Positions 31,384 to 44,139 of a stretch of 64,000 bases of DNA are shown here, one piece after another. The notes beneath the pieces were generated by a model, which was given only the letters and a program-made list of their open reading frames with translations, was not told the DNA's origin and made no database searches. The position numbers and the translations under genes are program-made. The number at the start of each line of letters is the position of its first letter. Within the stretch, counting starts at the first letter, position 1. The DNA is taken from the NCBI RefSeq assembly GCF_001469895.1, contig NZ_LOPY01000037.1:60189-124188 (forward strand). Direction: 5' to 3'. The DNA is from Pseudoalteromonas sp. XI10 (GTDB lineage Bacteria > Pseudomonadota > Gammaproteobacteria > Enterobacterales > Alteromonadaceae).

Positions 31384-32030
31384 GAGTCTAAATAGTCCTT
31401 ATCATAAAAGGTTTTAACCCAATGAGGGCGATACGTGATCATCAAGGTAATAGCCATGCCATTGAGCATTGCTTCAGGAAACCAAATTATGGCACACAGA
31501 ATAAGATAGTTTTCTGAAATCTCAATAAAACTGTAATCACCAAGCAAGTAATAAAACACACCGCTGGTAAGTATTTTAATGCAGGCGATAACAGCAGCGG
31601 TTAAAAACGCGCATAAAAAGATATAAATAAAAAAGTGTCTCGGCAGGTAGCTATAGCAAAGCACAAAACACAAATAGCTCAACGTAATTGGTAAAAAAGC
31701 AGTAAACAATAAATGCACTGGCAGTATTGATACTGGCAACTGAGCGACTAATACCAAGAGTAAACTTGCAAGAAGGCTTGCAAAAATAGCCAGTCGCCAA
31801 CCTAAAATTAGGGTCACTGCAGTGACCCCTAAAATATGCAATTCGAGGCCTGGCAATATCCCCGCTTTAATGCGCCACAGTACCGCAAGTACTAAAGCAC
31901 ATGCGAGCACACCCACTTGTCTTATTGGCGTTGCCAATAATTGTGATGCGCTTTGCTTATCAAAGCTGAGCCAAAGTATTAGAGCCACACAGCTCCACAA
32001 AGGGAGCTGCCATTGCAGTGTGTCTATCAT
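31380..32030 (-). CDS. CbiM-like energy-coupling factor permease
   Basis: The 216-residue protein has six or seven membrane helices and matches COG3235, distant CbiM-like S components. Typical are [17 protein letters not shown] and the C-terminal [18 protein letters not shown]. Such proteins probably take up a transition metal such as cobalt or nickel, but no ATPase or T component lies nearby, so the partner is unknown. It overlaps both rlmA and xthA by four bases. Confidence 0.8.
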   Translation of the reverse strand: MIDTLQWQLPLWSCVALILWLSFDKQSASQLLATPIRQVGVLACALVLAVLWRIKAGILPGLELHILGVTAVTLILGWRLAIFASLLASLLLVLVAQLPVSILPVHLLFTAFLPITLSYLCFVLCYSYLPRHFFIYIFLCAFLTAAVIACIKILTSGVFYYLLGDYSFIEISENYLILCAIIWFPEAMLNGMAITLMITYRPHWVKTFYDKDYLDS

Positions 32031-32836
32031 GCGTTAAATGTTGACCATATTGGCGCATGATCAGATGGTTTTTCGATACCACGTAATTCGTAATCGATAC
32101 CAGACTCAACACAACGCTCAGCAAGAGCTGGAGTTGCTAAGATCACATCAATACGTAGACCACGGTTGTCATCAAAACCTTTTGAGCGGTAATCAAACCA
32201 CGAATATTGCTCGGTTTTTTCTGGGTAAAGTTCACGGAAGGTATCTTTAAAGCCCCAGTTTAATAAAGTGCTTAACCATTCACGCTCTTCTGGTTGGAAC
32301 GAACACTTACCAGTTTTTAACCAGCGCTTACGGTTTGGTTCACCAATACCAATGTCGAGATCGGTTGGTGAAATATTAATGTCGCCCATCACGATAACAT
32401 CTTGCTCTGGCGTGTGGTTATCTTCTAAGTGAGTCATTAAATCTTTATAGAATTGACGCTTATAAGGGAATTTGGTTTCGTGGGCAATATTATCGCCTTG
32501 CGGGAAGTAGCCATTCATCACCGTTAGGTCACGACCATTATCTTGTGTCACGGTAACACTGATCATACGACGTTGTGATTCGTCGGTATCGGTTGCAAAG
32601 CCTTTAACAACTGATTTTGGCTCTTGTTTACATAACATCGCCACGCCGTAATGCGCTTTTTGACCGTGAAAATAAACGTGATAACCCATTTTTTGCACGT
32701 CTTCGAGAGGGAAGGCCTCATCATGTACTTTGATTTCTTGTAAGCCAATAATATCTGGTTGATGTTTATCAATTACGGCTTGCAATTGGTGTAAACGAGC
32801 GCGCAGGCCGTTAATGTTAAATGAGATTACCTTCAT
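32027..32836 (-). CDS. xthA: Exodeoxyribonuclease III
   Basis: AP endonuclease and 3'-5' exonuclease of base excision repair. The 269-residue product has the catalytic features of the exo-endo-phosphatase fold: [25 protein letters not shown] (metal-binding glutamate), [24 protein letters not shown], and the closing [11 protein letters not shown] (D-H pair). It is the first gene of the three-gene minus-strand operon xthA-ECF permease-rlmA. Confidence 0.96.
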   Translation of the reverse strand: MKVISFNINGLRARLHQLQAVIDKHQPDIIGLQEIKVHDEAFPLEDVQKMGYHVYFHGQKAHYGVAMLCKQEPKSVVKGFATDTDESQRRMISVTVTQDNGRDLTVMNGYFPQGDNIAHETKFPYKRQFYKDLMTHLEDNHTPEQDVIVMGDINISPTDLDIGIGEPNRKRWLKTGKCSFQPEEREWLSTLLNWGFKDTFRELYPEKTEQYSWFDYRSKGFDDNRGLRIDVILATPALAERCVESGIDYELRGIEKPSDHAPIWSTFNA

Positions 32837-33079
32837 GGTGCACCTATTATTTTTGTTTCAGTGTTTAGCGCAATTCTATCATCAAACTAGGGCTTATTCA
32901 TGAGCTAATTACGAAAATCAAATTGGGTAAATGTTGATCAATTGCTGCTTAATTTAAAAACATTGTTAACTCACTATTAATTATTAAATTAAATAAATAA
33001 TTCAGTTGATCTACTGATTTTTGTTTATATAATGCGCGCAAACCATCCGTTCATATTATGTACTATTTAAAGGTAAACC

Positions 33080-33511
33080 ATGAAAAAACAATTAGTGATG
33101 CTTTCTCTTGCATGTATCTCATTTGGCTCATTAGCAAGCAACCCGCACTACTTTTCAGCTGATAACCGTATTGAATCAAAGTTATGTAGCTTAAGTGCGA
33201 ACGAAGGGTTTACCGCTGCACGTAAAGAAGCAGCAAAGCATGGCATTTCAATGTCACGTTTTTCAAAAAGCATTTTATGTAACGGTACTGACATCCGTGA
33301 AATTGCTAAAAAAGCACAATCACAAGAAGCAGCTAAAGCAGCTGTTGAAGTGTTTGCTAAAAATGAGCAAAAAGAAACTCAACTTTGCATCACTGCACTT
33401 AAAAAAGGTTTAACACCTGTGCGTGAAAAAATTGGTAACTTAAATACGTTAAAATGTAATGGCGAAGCAGTAACAGACTTCGTTAAGCGTTACCAAAACG
33501 CAGCTATCTAA
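33080..33511 (+). CDS. Exported DUF3718-type protein with two cysteine repeats
   Basis: The 143-residue product has a signal peptide (cleavage after SLAS). Two similar units follow, each with a first cysteine (KLCSLSANEG; QLCITALKKG) and a CNG segment (LCNGTDIREIAK; LKCNGEAVTDFVK), the pattern of the DUF3718 family. The paired cysteines could form disulphides in the periplasm. It is a single-gene unit with AAGGTAA before the ATG and a UUCG-loop terminator. The function is unknown. Confidence 0.7.
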   Translation: MKKQLVMLSLACISFGSLASNPHYFSADNRIESKLCSLSANEGFTAARKEAAKHGISMSRFSKSILCNGTDIREIAKKAQSQEAAKAAVEVFAKNEQKETQLCITALKKGLTPVREKIGNLNTLKCNGEAVTDFVKRYQNAAI

Positions 33512-33533
33512 TAGCGGCATTTTTGTTATTTGT

Positions 33534-33562
33534 AAAAAGCGCTCTTCGGAGCGCTTTTTTTA
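33534..33562 (+). terminator. Terminator with UUCG loop
   Basis: AAAAGCGCTC, TTCG, GAGCGCTTTT then a T-run: a stable stem closed by a UUCG tetraloop, ending the DUF3718 gene. Confidence 0.9.
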
Positions 33563-33717
33563 TGAAAAAATTACAGTGCTCCATGAAAAGCTTGCTAAAT
33601 CATAGGCTTAACCGCAACTTAACTGAGCTGTAAGTGCTTGATTTTAGCCAGTAAGGCATTTTGGCATTCAACTTGTAACAGTCGAAGTGAATCTAATCGA
33701 CTACAAGGAAATGTCTT

Positions 33718-34239
33718 ATGAACAAGTTAACTTTAGCATCAACAATTTTAGCAGCACTAAGTCTTTCAGCATGTTCTGCAAGTAACTCTTTAGCAAAAAT
33801 CGACAGTGATTTTGGCAGCCTAGATAACGACAATGACGGTTATATCTCTAAGGTAGAAGCTGACGATGATGCTATTTGGGATCATTTTTCAAATATCGAT
33901 ACCAATATGGATGAGCAAATCAGCCGTACTGAATTTAATGCATACATGCAGCTAAATACAGGCAAAGTGGCAACTGATAGTGAGGTATCTGAATCAGCAT
34001 TTAAAGCTGAAATCGCTAAATTTGACCCAATCGAAAATGACTTTAAATCGTTAGATAACGACAAAAATGGTTATGTTTCTATTGAAGAAGCCGATGACGA
34101 CGATATCGCAAATCACTTTGGCTATATGGATAGCAACAAAGATAAGCGTGTAAGCCGCACTGAGTTTGTTAATTACATTAGCAAATATGGCAGCGACGTT
34201 GCCGAAGATGATGCCCTTGAAATGGTTAAAAATAGCTAA
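33718..34239 (+). CDS. EF-hand calcium-binding lipoprotein
   Basis: The 173-residue product has a lipoprotein signal (LSAC) and four EF-hand loops in two pairs. The first (DNDNDGYISKVE, residues 36-47) and third (DNDKNGYVSIEE) are canonical or near canonical; the second (DTNMDEQISRTE) and fourth (DSNKDKRVSRTE) lack the central glycine. Each pair is separated by an acidic helix. It is expected to bind calcium in the envelope. It forms a single-gene unit. Confidence 0.85.
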   Translation: MNKLTLASTILAALSLSACSASNSLAKIDSDFGSLDNDNDGYISKVEADDDAIWDHFSNIDTNMDEQISRTEFNAYMQLNTGKVATDSEVSESAFKAEIAKFDPIENDFKSLDNDKNGYVSIEEADDDDIANHFGYMDSNKDKRVSRTEFVNYISKYGSDVAEDDALEMVKNS

Positions 34240-34267
34240 TTTCAATATTCATTCGTAAATATCCCCC

Positions 34268-34298
34268 AAAGCCAGTGTTTTACACTGGCTTTTTTACA
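34268..34298 (+). terminator. Terminator of the EF-hand gene
   Basis: AAAGCCAGTG and CACTGGCTTTT form a 10-bp stem with five-base loop and T-run, ending before scpB. Confidence 0.88.
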
Positions 34299-34369
34299 AT
34301 AATTTTTCCAACCTTGGCCGACTTCTGTCATAATAGAGCGTTAGTGATTTAAAATGACCTTTAGTAGCG

Positions 34370-34960
34370 ATGGCCACAAAACGTATCAGTGATGAACAGT
34401 TAGTCGAAATCATAGAAGCCGCGATTTTTGTTGCTGGAAAACCTGTGTCTAAACGTCATTTAAAAGAGACAGTATTAGCTGATTTAAGCGTTTCTATGCC
34501 GCGCATTAATAATGCAATTGAACAAATTCAAACGCATTATCAAACCCGAGGCATTAAGCTTGTTGCAGTAGGCAGCGGTTACAGGTTTCAAGCCTGCGCT
34601 AGTTTAGCGCCTTGGCTGGCAAACTTATGGCAAGAGCGCGCACCTAAATACTCACGAGCACTACTAGAAACTTTATCCTTGATTGCCTATAGACAACCTA
34701 TTACCCGTGGTGAAATTGAACAAGTACGGGGGGTTGCTGTTGGCTCAGGAATAATTAAAACCTTATTAGAAAGAGAGTGGGTTAGAGTTGTTGGCCATAA
34801 AGAGGTGCCTGGGCGCCCAGCATTGTATGCCACAACATCCGCTTTCTTAGATTATTTTTCATTAGCTGGTTTAGATGAATTACCGCCGTTACCTGAACTT
34901 CAGGAGAGTAAAATCAACCAGTTATTGAGCGATCCTTCTGTGAGAGAACTATCTGAATGA
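34370..34960 (+). CDS. scpB: Segregation and condensation protein B
   Basis: Winged-helix subunit of the SMC-ScpAB chromosome-condensation complex. The 196-residue product shows [19 protein letters not shown], the double winged-helix core with [21 protein letters not shown] and GRPALYATT. Its stop overlaps rluB by four bases. The scpA gene usually found directly before it is missing here; the upstream gene is an EF-hand lipoprotein behind a terminator. Confidence 0.93.
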   Translation: MATKRISDEQLVEIIEAAIFVAGKPVSKRHLKETVLADLSVSMPRINNAIEQIQTHYQTRGIKLVAVGSGYRFQACASLAPWLANLWQERAPKYSRALLETLSLIAYRQPITRGEIEQVRGVAVGSGIIKTLLEREWVRVVGHKEVPGRPALYATTSAFLDYFSLAGLDELPPLPELQESKINQLLSDPSVRELSE

Positions 34961-35829
34961 GTAATGTAGAAACTGAAAAGTTACAAAAAGTATTAGCCCG
35001 TGCTGGCGTGGGTTCACGTCGTGAAATGGAAAAATACATCGATGCCAACCGTGTGAGCGTGAATGGTAAAGTGGCACGTTTAGGCGACCGTGTTGAAGCA
35101 ACCGATGTAATTCGAGTTGACGGTCACGTAGTAAAAATTGAAGACAAAGCCGACCGTATTTGTCGAGTGCTTATGTATAACAAACCAGAAGGCGAGTTAT
35201 GTACACGTAAAGACCCTGAAGGACGTCGTACGGTATTTGACCGTTTACCACGTGTTGATGGCGAACGTTGGATTGCAGTTGGCCGACTAGATATTAATAC
35301 CGCTGGTTTAATGCTGTTTACTAACGATGGTGAACTTGCTAACCGTTTAATGCACCCAAGCTACGAAGTAGAGCGTGAGTACTCAGCTCGTGTGTTTGGT
35401 GAAGTGACTAACGAAACGCTACGCACTTTAACAAAAGGTGTTGAGCTTGAAGATGGTCCTGCAAAATTCTTAAACATCAAACCTATGGGTGGTGAAGGTA
35501 TCAACCGTTGGTTCAATGTGACTTTAACAGAAGGTCGTAACCGCGAAGTACGTCGTTTATGGCAATCACAAGATGTTGAAGTATCGCGTCTTATCCGTAT
35601 TCGTTACGGTAAGTTAGAGCTTGATAAGCGCTTGCCACAAGGTGGTTGGGCTGAGCTTGATTTAGACACGGTTAACTATTTACGTAAAACAGTACAACTA
35701 GGCCGCGAAACGCAAACTAAGCTGTCGGTTATTCCTGAAAAGCGTAAAGACAAGCGTGCTAAAATTAACCAAATCCGTAAGGCGGTTAAAAAGCACAATC
35801 AACGCGCTAAACAAACTAAGCGTCGTTAA
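34957..35829 (+). CDS. rluB: 23S rRNA pseudouridine-2605 synthase
   Basis: Converts uridine 2605 of 23S rRNA to pseudouridine. The 290-residue product has an N-terminal S4 RNA-binding domain ([22 protein letters not shown]), the catalytic aspartate in [17 protein letters not shown], and a [10 protein letters not shown] segment near the end of the catalytic domain. A lysine and arginine-rich tail (about residues 255-290) probably binds rRNA. The scpB-rluB linkage is common in gammaproteobacteria. Confidence 0.94.
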   Translation: MSNVETEKLQKVLARAGVGSRREMEKYIDANRVSVNGKVARLGDRVEATDVIRVDGHVVKIEDKADRICRVLMYNKPEGELCTRKDPEGRRTVFDRLPRVDGERWIAVGRLDINTAGLMLFTNDGELANRLMHPSYEVEREYSARVFGEVTNETLRTLTKGVELEDGPAKFLNIKPMGGEGINRWFNVTLTEGRNREVRRLWQSQDVEVSRLIRIRYGKLELDKRLPQGGWAELDLDTVNYLRKTVQLGRETQTKLSVIPEKRKDKRAKINQIRKAVKKHNQRAKQTKRR

Positions 35830-35882
35830 AAACTATTTTCAAACTTGTTTGCAAGTAGAACACTTCACTTGCAAACAGGCAT

Positions 35883-35914
35883 AAAAAAAGCAGCGATATC
35901 GCTGCTTTTTTTGT
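35883..35914. terminator. Bidirectional terminator between rluB and ald
   Basis: AAAAGCAGCGATATCGCTGCTTTT forms a near-perfect palindrome flanked by A-run and T-run. A second inverted repeat (TGTTTGCAAGT / ACTTGCAAACA) lies just before it. Convergent rluB and ald share it. Confidence 0.85.
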
Positions 35915-35927
35915 TTCACAATGCTAA

Positions 35928-37049
35928 TTAAGCATTTTCAACTGCTGTACGTGGGTCAACATATTCCATGTTGAAAGCTTCAGCCACTTCTTTATAAGTA
36001 ACTTTACCTTTGATCACGTTTAAGCCTTTTAAGAAGTTTGCATCGTCAAGAAGCGCTTTCTTATAGCCTTTGTTAGCAAGGTTGATGATGAACGGTAATG
36101 TTGCGTTGTTAAGTGCAAACGTAGAAGTACGTGGAACAGCACCTGGCATGTTAGCAACACAGTAGTGAACAACGTCATCAACGATGTAAGTAGGATCAGC
36201 GTGAGTTGTCGCTTTAGAAGTTGCGATACAACCACCTTGGTCGATTGCAACGTCAACGATTGCCGAACCAGGCTTCATTGCTTTGATGTGCTCAGCTGTT
36301 ACTAGTTTAGGCGCTGCTGCACCTGGGATTAGTACGCCACCGATCACAAGGTCAGCTTCTAATACGTGTTTTTCTAGTGCGTCAGCAGTAGAGTAGATAG
36401 CTTTAACTTTATTACCGAACTGTGCGTCTAATGCACGTAGTACGTCGATGTTACGGTCAAGAACAACAACATCAGCACCTAGGCCAACAGCCATTTGCGC
36501 TGCGCTACGACCAACCATGCCGCCGCCGATAACAACAACTTTAGCTGGCTCAACACCTGGTACACCACCAAGTAACATACCACGGCCGTGGTTTGATTTT
36601 TCAAGCGCTTGTGCACCAGCTTGGATAGACATACGACCAGCAACTTCACTCATAGGAGCAAGAAGAGGTAAACCGCCACGTGAATCAGTTACTGTTTCGT
36701 AAGCGATACACACTGCGCCACTTTTAACTAGGTCTTCAGTTTGTGGAAGATCCGGTGCTAAGTGAAGGTAAGTAAATAGAATTTGGTCTTCGCGTAACAT
36801 TGCACGCTCAACTGCTTGTGGCTCTTTTACTTTAACGATCATTTCAGCTTTAGCAAAAACGTCTGCTGCTGTAGGTAAAATTTCAGCACCAGCTGTAACA
36901 TAATCTTCGTTAGTGAAGCCAATGCCCATACCAGCATCAGTTTCAACAAACACTTGGTGGCCATGGTTTACTAGTTCACGAACACTCGCAGGAACCATAC
37001 CTACACGGTATTCATGGTTTTTGATTTCTTTAGGTACACCAATAATCAT
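35928..37049 (-). CDS. ald: Alanine dehydrogenase
   Basis: NAD-dependent enzyme that turns L-alanine into pyruvate and ammonia. The 373-residue product shows [15 protein letters not shown] (substrate arginine), the lysine in VKVKEPQ, the histidine in [10 protein letters not shown], the NAD site [12 protein letters not shown], and DVAIDQGGC. It is divergent from an lrp-type gene across 142 bases, and Lrp-family activation of ald is common in other bacteria; here that is inferred. Confidence 0.96.
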   Translation of the reverse strand: MIIGVPKEIKNHEYRVGMVPASVRELVNHGHQVFVETDAGMGIGFTNEDYVTAGAEILPTAADVFAKAEMIVKVKEPQAVERAMLREDQILFTYLHLAPDLPQTEDLVKSGAVCIAYETVTDSRGGLPLLAPMSEVAGRMSIQAGAQALEKSNHGRGMLLGGVPGVEPAKVVVIGGGMVGRSAAQMAVGLGADVVVLDRNIDVLRALDAQFGNKVKAIYSTADALEKHVLEADLVIGGVLIPGAAAPKLVTAEHIKAMKPGSAIVDVAIDQGGCIATSKATTHADPTYIVDDVVHYCVANMPGAVPRTSTFALNNATLPFIINLANKGYKKALLDDANFLKGLNVIKGKVTYKEVAEAFNMEYVDPRTAVENA

Positions 37050-37191
37050 AGTTTTTCGCCTTAATAGAACGGGATAAAATTTTTGACTATTATATTCATG
37101 ACCAGCCAGTGTGTCTCACCTTTTTTAAGTGGTAATCTAGTGATATAATCTAAAAATACATTTTAAACAGTGCAAAACTCTGGTTTGGCTT

Positions 37192-37671
37192 ATGCATCAA
37201 TTACTCGACAGAATAGACCGTAAAATTTTAATGGAATTACAGCTCGATGGTCGGATCTCTAACGTAGAGCTGGCAAGGCGTGTAGGGCTAAGTGCCACCC
37301 CTTGTTTGGAACGGGTAAAAAAGCTCGAAAGAGAGGGTTATATACTCGGATATAAAGCAGTAGTGGATCCTGCTAAACTTGGCCAAGGTTTGTCGGTTTA
37401 TGTAGAAGTAACCATCACTAAAACCTCACCAGATGTTTTCGAAGAGTTTAACGCTGCAGTTAAAAAGCACGACGAAATAATCGAGTGTCATCTAGTATCG
37501 GGTAATTTCGACTTTTTATTAAAAACACGTGTAAATGATATGTCGGAATATCGTAATGTACTGGGTGATATTCTACTAAAACTACCAAATGTCAGTGAAA
37601 GCCGAACTTATGTGGTAATGGAAGAAGTAAAAGGTGAAGAAGGGGTCATTATTCGCCCATATATTGCCTAA
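37192..37671 (+). CDS. lrp: Leucine-responsive regulatory protein
   Basis: Global regulator of amino-acid metabolism; the 159-residue length and synteny before ftsK match E. coli Lrp. The N-terminal helix-turn-helix is DRKILMELQLDGRISNVELARRVGLSATPCLERVKKLE, and the C-terminal RAM/AsnC effector domain includes ECHLVSGNFDFLLKTRV. It is divergent from ald, a likely target, and lies 141 bases before ftsK. Confidence 0.93.
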   Translation: MHQLLDRIDRKILMELQLDGRISNVELARRVGLSATPCLERVKKLEREGYILGYKAVVDPAKLGQGLSVYVEVTITKTSPDVFEEFNAAVKKHDEIIECHLVSGNFDFLLKTRVNDMSEYRNVLGDILLKLPNVSESRTYVVMEEVKGEEGVIIRPYIA

Positions 37672-37812
37672 ACTGTTAAAATACATATTGAGTAACAAAA
37701 ACTTGTTCATTATCAGTCCATCAAGGCTAAGATAAAGTGCATCAAACGGCATTTCCTGCTAAGGTATTTCACTGCTAATCGATCAGTAAAGAATAATAAG
37801 GAATAGGGAGCT

Positions 37813-40305
37813 ATGCGCCTAAATGGTGTTCAAAGACTGTTAGAAACGGGGCTAATCATCAGCACCTTTGCTGCAGTATTTATTTTATGTGCATTAATCA
37901 GTTTTGATCCTGCGGACCCTTCATGGTCGCAAACCGGTGAATTTGTTAATGTTAAGAATATTACCGGCACAGCGGGAGCTTGGGTTGCTGATATCCTATT
38001 ACTCACTTTTGGCTGGCTTGCTTATTTAGTGCCTGTTGCTATTCAATTGTTCGGTTATTTATTATTTAAACAGCCACACCGTATTTTCCAGCTTGATTAC
38101 ACCACGCTTGCCTTACGTGTTATTGGCTTTGCGCTGTTTATTACTTCAGCGACCGCTATCAGCAGCATTAATTTTGATGATATTTATAACTTTTCATCTG
38201 GTGGGGTAGTGGGGGATGTTATTGCTACAGCAATGATGCCAACCTTTAATTTTACCGGCACCTCAATTTTATTACTGTGCTTTTTCTTTGCAGGCTTAAC
38301 CCTATTAACCGGTATTTCGTGGGTGCAATTCGTCGATTTTGTCGGCAAGTGGGTAATGAAAGCATTTTACTTTTTACGTGAGCAATTTTCTGCGTGGCTA
38401 CATCGTGAAAAAGAAGCTGTTAAAGATATTGCCACTACAGAGCCAGACGCTAACTTTGTAGAACCAGAAAACGAGCCAGCTATTAGCTTTAATGATGCAG
38501 ATGAAGAAGAACCAAAGCCTACTAAGCCTAAGCAAAAGCCTGCAGAAAAAGCCGATGATGACTTTAAAGGCTTTGACGAACTTGATGATATTCTTGACCA
38601 AGAAATTGGTTTTAGTGCCCTTGATGATGAATCATTCGATACCGTTTCGGCACTGAATGCGCTTGATCAGAGCCCAGTCGTTGAGCCAGAAAAACCTGTC
38701 ACAACGGTTGTTTCGCCTGCGCGCCCTATGCCTAAACCAAAACCTGCATATGAGCCACCGCCAACGGCAAAAGAAAAGTTTGAAGCACTGCTTGAAGAGC
38801 AGCCGCCTACAAACCCTTTACCATCACTTGATTTATTAGACCGCCCAGATAAAGCGAAAAACCCATTATCTCAAGAAGAGCTTGATGGAATCTCGCGTTT
38901 AGTTGAAACCAAATTACTTGATTTTAACATTCAAGCTGCGGTTGTGGGTGTATACCCAGGTCCGGTTGTAACGCGTTTTGAGCTTGATTTAGCGCCGGGT
39001 ATTAAAGTAGCTAAAATCACTGGCTTAGCGAAAGATTTAGCACGTTCACTGTCTGCTGTAAGCGTACGTGTTGTAGAAGTTATTCCGGGTAAAACTTATG
39101 TAGGTTTAGAGCTGCCTAACAAACACCGTGAAATCGTGCGTTTAAGCGAAGTTATTAACGCGCCTAAGTTTGAATCAAACCCATCACCACTGACTATGGT
39201 GTTAGGTAAAGACATTGCTGGCGAGCCAGTATGTGCTGACCTTGGCAAAATGCCACATTTACTTGTTGCGGGTACTACAGGTTCAGGTAAGTCAGTGGGC
39301 GTTAATGTAATGATATTAAGCTTACTGTACAAATCGGGCCCAGATGATGTTCGTATGATCATGATCGACCCGAAAATGCTTGAACTTTCTGTGTACGAAG
39401 GCATCCCACATTTATTATGTGAAGTTGTTACCGACATGAAAGAAGCAGCCAATGCATTGCGTTGGTGTGTAGGCGAAATGGAACGTCGTTATAAGCTAAT
39501 GTCGGCACTTGGGGTGCGTAACTTAAAAGGTTACAATCAAAAAGTGTTGGATGCCAAAGAAGCGGGCCAACCGATTCTAGATCCACTGTTTAAAGACACC
39601 GACGGCATGGCCGATGGCCCTGAAGAGCTTGATAAACTGCCAAGTATTGTGGTGGTCATTGACGAATTTGCCGACATGATGATGATCGTGGGTAAAAAAG
39701 TGGAAGAGCTGATTGCACGTATCGCGCAAAAAGCCCGTGCTGCTGGTATTCACTTAGTGTTAGCAACACAGCGCCCATCGGTTGACGTAATTACAGGTTT
39801 GATTAAAGCGAATATTCCAACACGAATGGCGTTCCAAGTTTCAAGTAAAATTGACTCGCGTACCATTTTAGATCAGCAAGGTGCTGAAAACTTACTTGGT
39901 ATGGGTGACATGCTTTACTTACCGCCGGGTACCAGTGTACCAGTGCGTGTGCATGGCGCGTTTGTTGATGACCACGAAGTTCATGCGGTTGTAGACGATT
40001 GGAAAAAACGTGGCAAACCAAATTACATTGATGAAATTTTAAGTGGCGATGCCACAGAAGAAATTTTACTACCAGGAGAAACCAGTGAAGACGGTGATGA
40101 AGAGTCAGATCCGCTTTACGATGAAGCAGTATCATTTGTAATTGAAACCGGCAAAGTGTCGGTATCGAGTGTACAGCGTAAGCTTCGTGTAGGTTATAAC
40201 CGCGCAGCTCGCTTAGTTGAACAAATGGAAACATCAGGCATTGTTAGCGCACCAGGACATAACGGTGCCCGCGAAGTCTTAGTGCCAAATGGTGGAGCAA
40301 ATTAA
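37813..40305 (+). CDS. ftsK: DNA translocase FtsK
   Basis: Membrane-anchored ATPase that pumps chromosome dimers apart at the division septum and activates XerCD. The 830-residue product has four N-terminal membrane helices (about 15-190), a short acidic-proline linker (about 200-345) and the motor domain with Walker [13 protein letters not shown] and Walker [13 protein letters not shown]. The C-terminal gamma domain winged helix is [26 protein letters not shown]. The linker is much shorter than in E. coli FtsK (1329 residues). Its stop overlaps the lolA start by one base. Confidence 0.97.
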   Translation: MRLNGVQRLLETGLIISTFAAVFILCALISFDPADPSWSQTGEFVNVKNITGTAGAWVADILLLTFGWLAYLVPVAIQLFGYLLFKQPHRIFQLDYTTLALRVIGFALFITSATAISSINFDDIYNFSSGGVVGDVIATAMMPTFNFTGTSILLLCFFFAGLTLLTGISWVQFVDFVGKWVMKAFYFLREQFSAWLHREKEAVKDIATTEPDANFVEPENEPAISFNDADEEEPKPTKPKQKPAEKADDDFKGFDELDDILDQEIGFSALDDESFDTVSALNALDQSPVVEPEKPVTTVVSPARPMPKPKPAYEPPPTAKEKFEALLEEQPPTNPLPSLDLLDRPDKAKNPLSQEELDGISRLVETKLLDFNIQAAVVGVYPGPVVTRFELDLAPGIKVAKITGLAKDLARSLSAVSVRVVEVIPGKTYVGLELPNKHREIVRLSEVINAPKFESNPSPLTMVLGKDIAGEPVCADLGKMPHLLVAGTTGSGKSVGVNVMILSLLYKSGPDDVRMIMIDPKMLELSVYEGIPHLLCEVVTDMKEAANALRWCVGEMERRYKLMSALGVRNLKGYNQKVLDAKEAGQPILDPLFKDTDGMADGPEELDKLPSIVVVIDEFADMMMIVGKKVEELIARIAQKARAAGIHLVLATQRPSVDVITGLIKANIPTRMAFQVSSKIDSRTILDQQGAENLLGMGDMLYLPPGTSVPVRVHGAFVDDHEVHAVVDDWKKRGKPNYIDEILSGDATEEILLPGETSEDGDEESDPLYDEAVSFVIETGKVSVSSVQRKLRVGYNRAARLVEQMETSGIVSAPGHNGAREVLVPNGGAN

Positions 40306-40931
40306 TGAAAAAAATTAAATACCTAGCCCTAATTATGGGTTGTTTATTAAGCGGTCAAAGTTTTGCAGACGACAGCGAAGCGTTGCAACAACAACTGGCT
40401 GCGATTAAAAGTTTTAAAGCAGAGTTTTCACAGCAAGTTACCGATTCGCAAGGCGAAGCTATCATGCAAGGTGAGGGGAATATTGCTCTTCAGCAACCTA
40501 TGATGATCCGCTGGCAACAGCAAAGCCCAGACGATACTTTATTTGTATCTAATGGCGACAAAACGTATTACTTCGACAGCTTTGCTGAGCAAGTAACGAT
40601 TATGAATACCCACAGCTTGATTGATTCAACACCGTTTGTATTGTTGACCTCAAAAGATCCAGAGCAGTGGGCAAAATACCAAGTTGTGGCAACCGATGCA
40701 GGTTTTAGCGTAACACCAAACAAAGGCGTTGAGAGCCAAGTTGAGCAACTAGACATTAGCTTTAACGCTCAAGAGCAAGGCCTAGCATCACTGACTGTAC
40801 TAGATACCTCTGGTCAGCAGTCTTTATTTACCTTTAAAGATGCTAAAGTAAACGAAGCACTTGCAACTCAAACCTTTGAATTTACTATTCCTGAAGGTGT
40901 TGAAGTTGACGACCAAAGCCAAGGTGATTAA
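40305..40931 (+). CDS. lolA: Outer-membrane lipoprotein carrier protein
   Basis: Periplasmic chaperone that carries lipoproteins from the LolCDE exporter to the outer membrane. The 208-residue product has a signal peptide (ending SFA), then LQQQLAAIKSFKAEFSQQV, GEGNIALQQPMMIRWQ, FVSNGDKTYYFD and LLTSK, all standard for LolA. It lies between ftsK and rarA, as in E. coli. Confidence 0.95.
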   Translation: MKKIKYLALIMGCLLSGQSFADDSEALQQQLAAIKSFKAEFSQQVTDSQGEAIMQGEGNIALQQPMMIRWQQQSPDDTLFVSNGDKTYYFDSFAEQVTIMNTHSLIDSTPFVLLTSKDPEQWAKYQVVATDAGFSVTPNKGVESQVEQLDISFNAQEQGLASLTVLDTSGQQSLFTFKDAKVNEALATQTFEFTIPEGVEVDDQSQGD

Positions 40932-40934
40932 GGC

Positions 40935-42272
40935 TTGAGTAATCTCGGATTTAATTTTGGTCCTGATGTGCGCCCACTTGCGGCGCGCATGCGACCCGAA
41001 ACACTCAATGACTACATAGGTCAGCAGCATCTTTTAAGCCCCGATAAACCTCTTTACCAAGCAATTCTTGCAGGTCGATGCCACAGCCTCATTTTGTGGG
41101 GGCCGCCAGGCGTTGGTAAAACCACGTTAGCGCAGATTATTGCAAACCATGCCGATGCCAGCCTCATTCAAATGTCGGCAGTCACAGCAGGTGTAAAAGA
41201 CATTCGTGAGGCCGTAAGCGAAGCAAAAGCAAACCTTGCTGGGCGAGGGCAGCGCACCTTATTATTCGTAGACGAAGTGCATCGCTTTAATAAATCCCAG
41301 CAAGATGCATTTTTACCGCATATCGAAGACGGTACTTTTATTTTTGTTGGCGCGACCACCGAAAACCCATCATTTGCACTTAATAACGCGATACTGTCTC
41401 GTGCCCGTGTATATGTATTAAAAGCACTTGAACAAGCCGATTTATTTAACGTAATTGAGCGTGCTTTACGTGAAGACGTAGAGCTCAGCCAAAAACACAT
41501 AGACATTGCCGAAAACGCTAAGCAAGCGCTTTGCCAAGCAAGTGATGGCGATGCACGTAAAGTACTTAACCTGTTAGAACAAGCGGTTGATTTAACCACG
41601 GAGCAGCAGGGTAAATACCTTGTTGATCAACATGTTTTAAGCCAAGTACTGCCAACTCACTTAGCCAAATACGATAAAGGCGGCGATGAGTTTTACGACT
41701 TGATTTCAGCGTTTCATAAGTCAGTGCGAGGTAGTTCACCTGATGGCGCCTTATATTGGTACTGCCGTATTTTAGCAGGGGGCGGAGACCCACTTTATGT
41801 TGCAAGGCGCTTATTAGCGATTGCTACAGAAGATATTGGCAATGCCGACCCGCGAGCAATGGAAGTGGCACTCAACGCGTGGGATATTTTTCAACGTGTT
41901 GGCCCAAGTGAAGGTGAGCGCGCTATTGCACAAGCCACCATTTATTTAGCCAGTGCCCCGAAAAGTAACGCGGTTTATATGGCATTTAATCAAGCTATGC
42001 AAGATGCTAAAAATGAGCCGAGCCATCCGGTGCCAGAGCATTTACGCAATGCACCAACTAGCTTAATGAAAGACTTAGGTTATGGCGCTGAATATCGGTA
42101 TGCACACAATGAGGAAGGTGCATTTGCTGCAGGCGAAAAGTATTTCCCTGAGGCAATTAATGATCGCCAGTATTACTTCCCAACCGACCGCGGGCTTGAA
42201 CAAAAAATAAAACAAAAGCTGGAATATTTAACCCAGCGCAACGAGCAAAGTGATATTAAACGTTATGAATAG
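40935..42272 (+). CDS. rarA: Replication-associated recombination protein A
   Basis: AAA+ ATPase of the clamp-loader-like MgsA/RarA family, acting at stalled replication forks. The 445-residue product shows [15 protein letters not shown], Walker [14 protein letters not shown], Walker [17 protein letters not shown] and [14 protein letters not shown]. It begins with TTG at 40935; AAGGTGA lies seven bases upstream, and the first residues match relatives. The 3' end overlaps crcB by eight bases. Confidence 0.95.
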   Translation: MSNLGFNFGPDVRPLAARMRPETLNDYIGQQHLLSPDKPLYQAILAGRCHSLILWGPPGVGKTTLAQIIANHADASLIQMSAVTAGVKDIREAVSEAKANLAGRGQRTLLFVDEVHRFNKSQQDAFLPHIEDGTFIFVGATTENPSFALNNAILSRARVYVLKALEQADLFNVIERALREDVELSQKHIDIAENAKQALCQASDGDARKVLNLLEQAVDLTTEQQGKYLVDQHVLSQVLPTHLAKYDKGGDEFYDLISAFHKSVRGSSPDGALYWYCRILAGGGDPLYVARRLLAIATEDIGNADPRAMEVALNAWDIFQRVGPSEGERAIAQATIYLASAPKSNAVYMAFNQAMQDAKNEPSHPVPEHLRNAPTSLMKDLGYGAEYRYAHNEEGAFAAGEKYFPEAINDRQYYFPTDRGLEQKIKQKLEYLTQRNEQSDIKRYE

Positions 42273-42651
42273 TTTGAAACTTTACATGATGATTGCAATG
42301 GGTGGCGCTTCAGGGGCATGTTTACGCTATTTTCTTAGCGAAACCATGCTAAAACTGCTCGGTAGGGGATTCCCTTTTGGCACGTTGACAGTTAATATTC
42401 TTGGTTCATTGTTAATGGGCATTTTATACGGCTTGATTGAAAAAGAAATAATCGCTGTTAGCCCCGCTAAAACCTTAATTGGTATTGGCTTTTTAGGTGC
42501 ATTGACCACCTTTTCAACATTCTCAATGGATTCGTTGTTGCTCTTGCAACAAGGTCACTTTTTTAAAATGGCCCTCAATATCACCTTGAACGTGGTGGTG
42601 TGTATATTTATGGCTTGGCTGGGCCTTCAGCTGGTAATGCAAAAAGGTTAA
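42265..42651 (+). CDS. crcB: Fluoride ion channel CrcB
   Basis: Small dual-topology membrane protein (Fluc) that lets toxic fluoride leave the cell. The 128-residue product has four membrane helices and the signatures [25 protein letters not shown] and [14 protein letters not shown] chose the ATG at 42265, inside the last codons of rarA, over a GTG at 42250. No fluoride riboswitch is visible, since the gene is read through from rarA. Confidence 0.9.
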   Translation: MNSLKLYMMIAMGGASGACLRYFLSETMLKLLGRGFPFGTLTVNILGSLLMGILYGLIEKEIIAVSPAKTLIGIGFLGALTTFSTFSMDSLLLLQQGHFFKMALNITLNVVVCIFMAWLGLQLVMQKG

Positions 42652-43965
<1,314 letters not shown>

Positions 43966-43985
43966 CATTTAAGTTTATAGCGTTT

Positions 43986-44023
43986 AAAAACCGTATTTGT
44001 GAAAGCAAATACGGTTTTTTTGT
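43986..44023 (+). terminator. Terminator of serS
   Basis: AAAAACCGTATTTG and CAAATACGGTTTTT form a 14-bp stem with a six-base loop and a T-run. Confidence 0.92.
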
Positions 44024-44139
44024 GTTTAAAGTTAATAATTAATTGCGGTACATAGCAGTTTTAGTAGACTAAAAAAAGTACTATTCGTTTTATCACTAAA
44101 CGACATAGTATTTTTTACAATACACGAAGGACTGCTGTT

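Noticed and set aside
42250..42264. GTG start for crcB at 42250
   Set aside because: It lies further inside rarA and lacks a ribosome-binding site; the ATG at 42265 fits the family start better.
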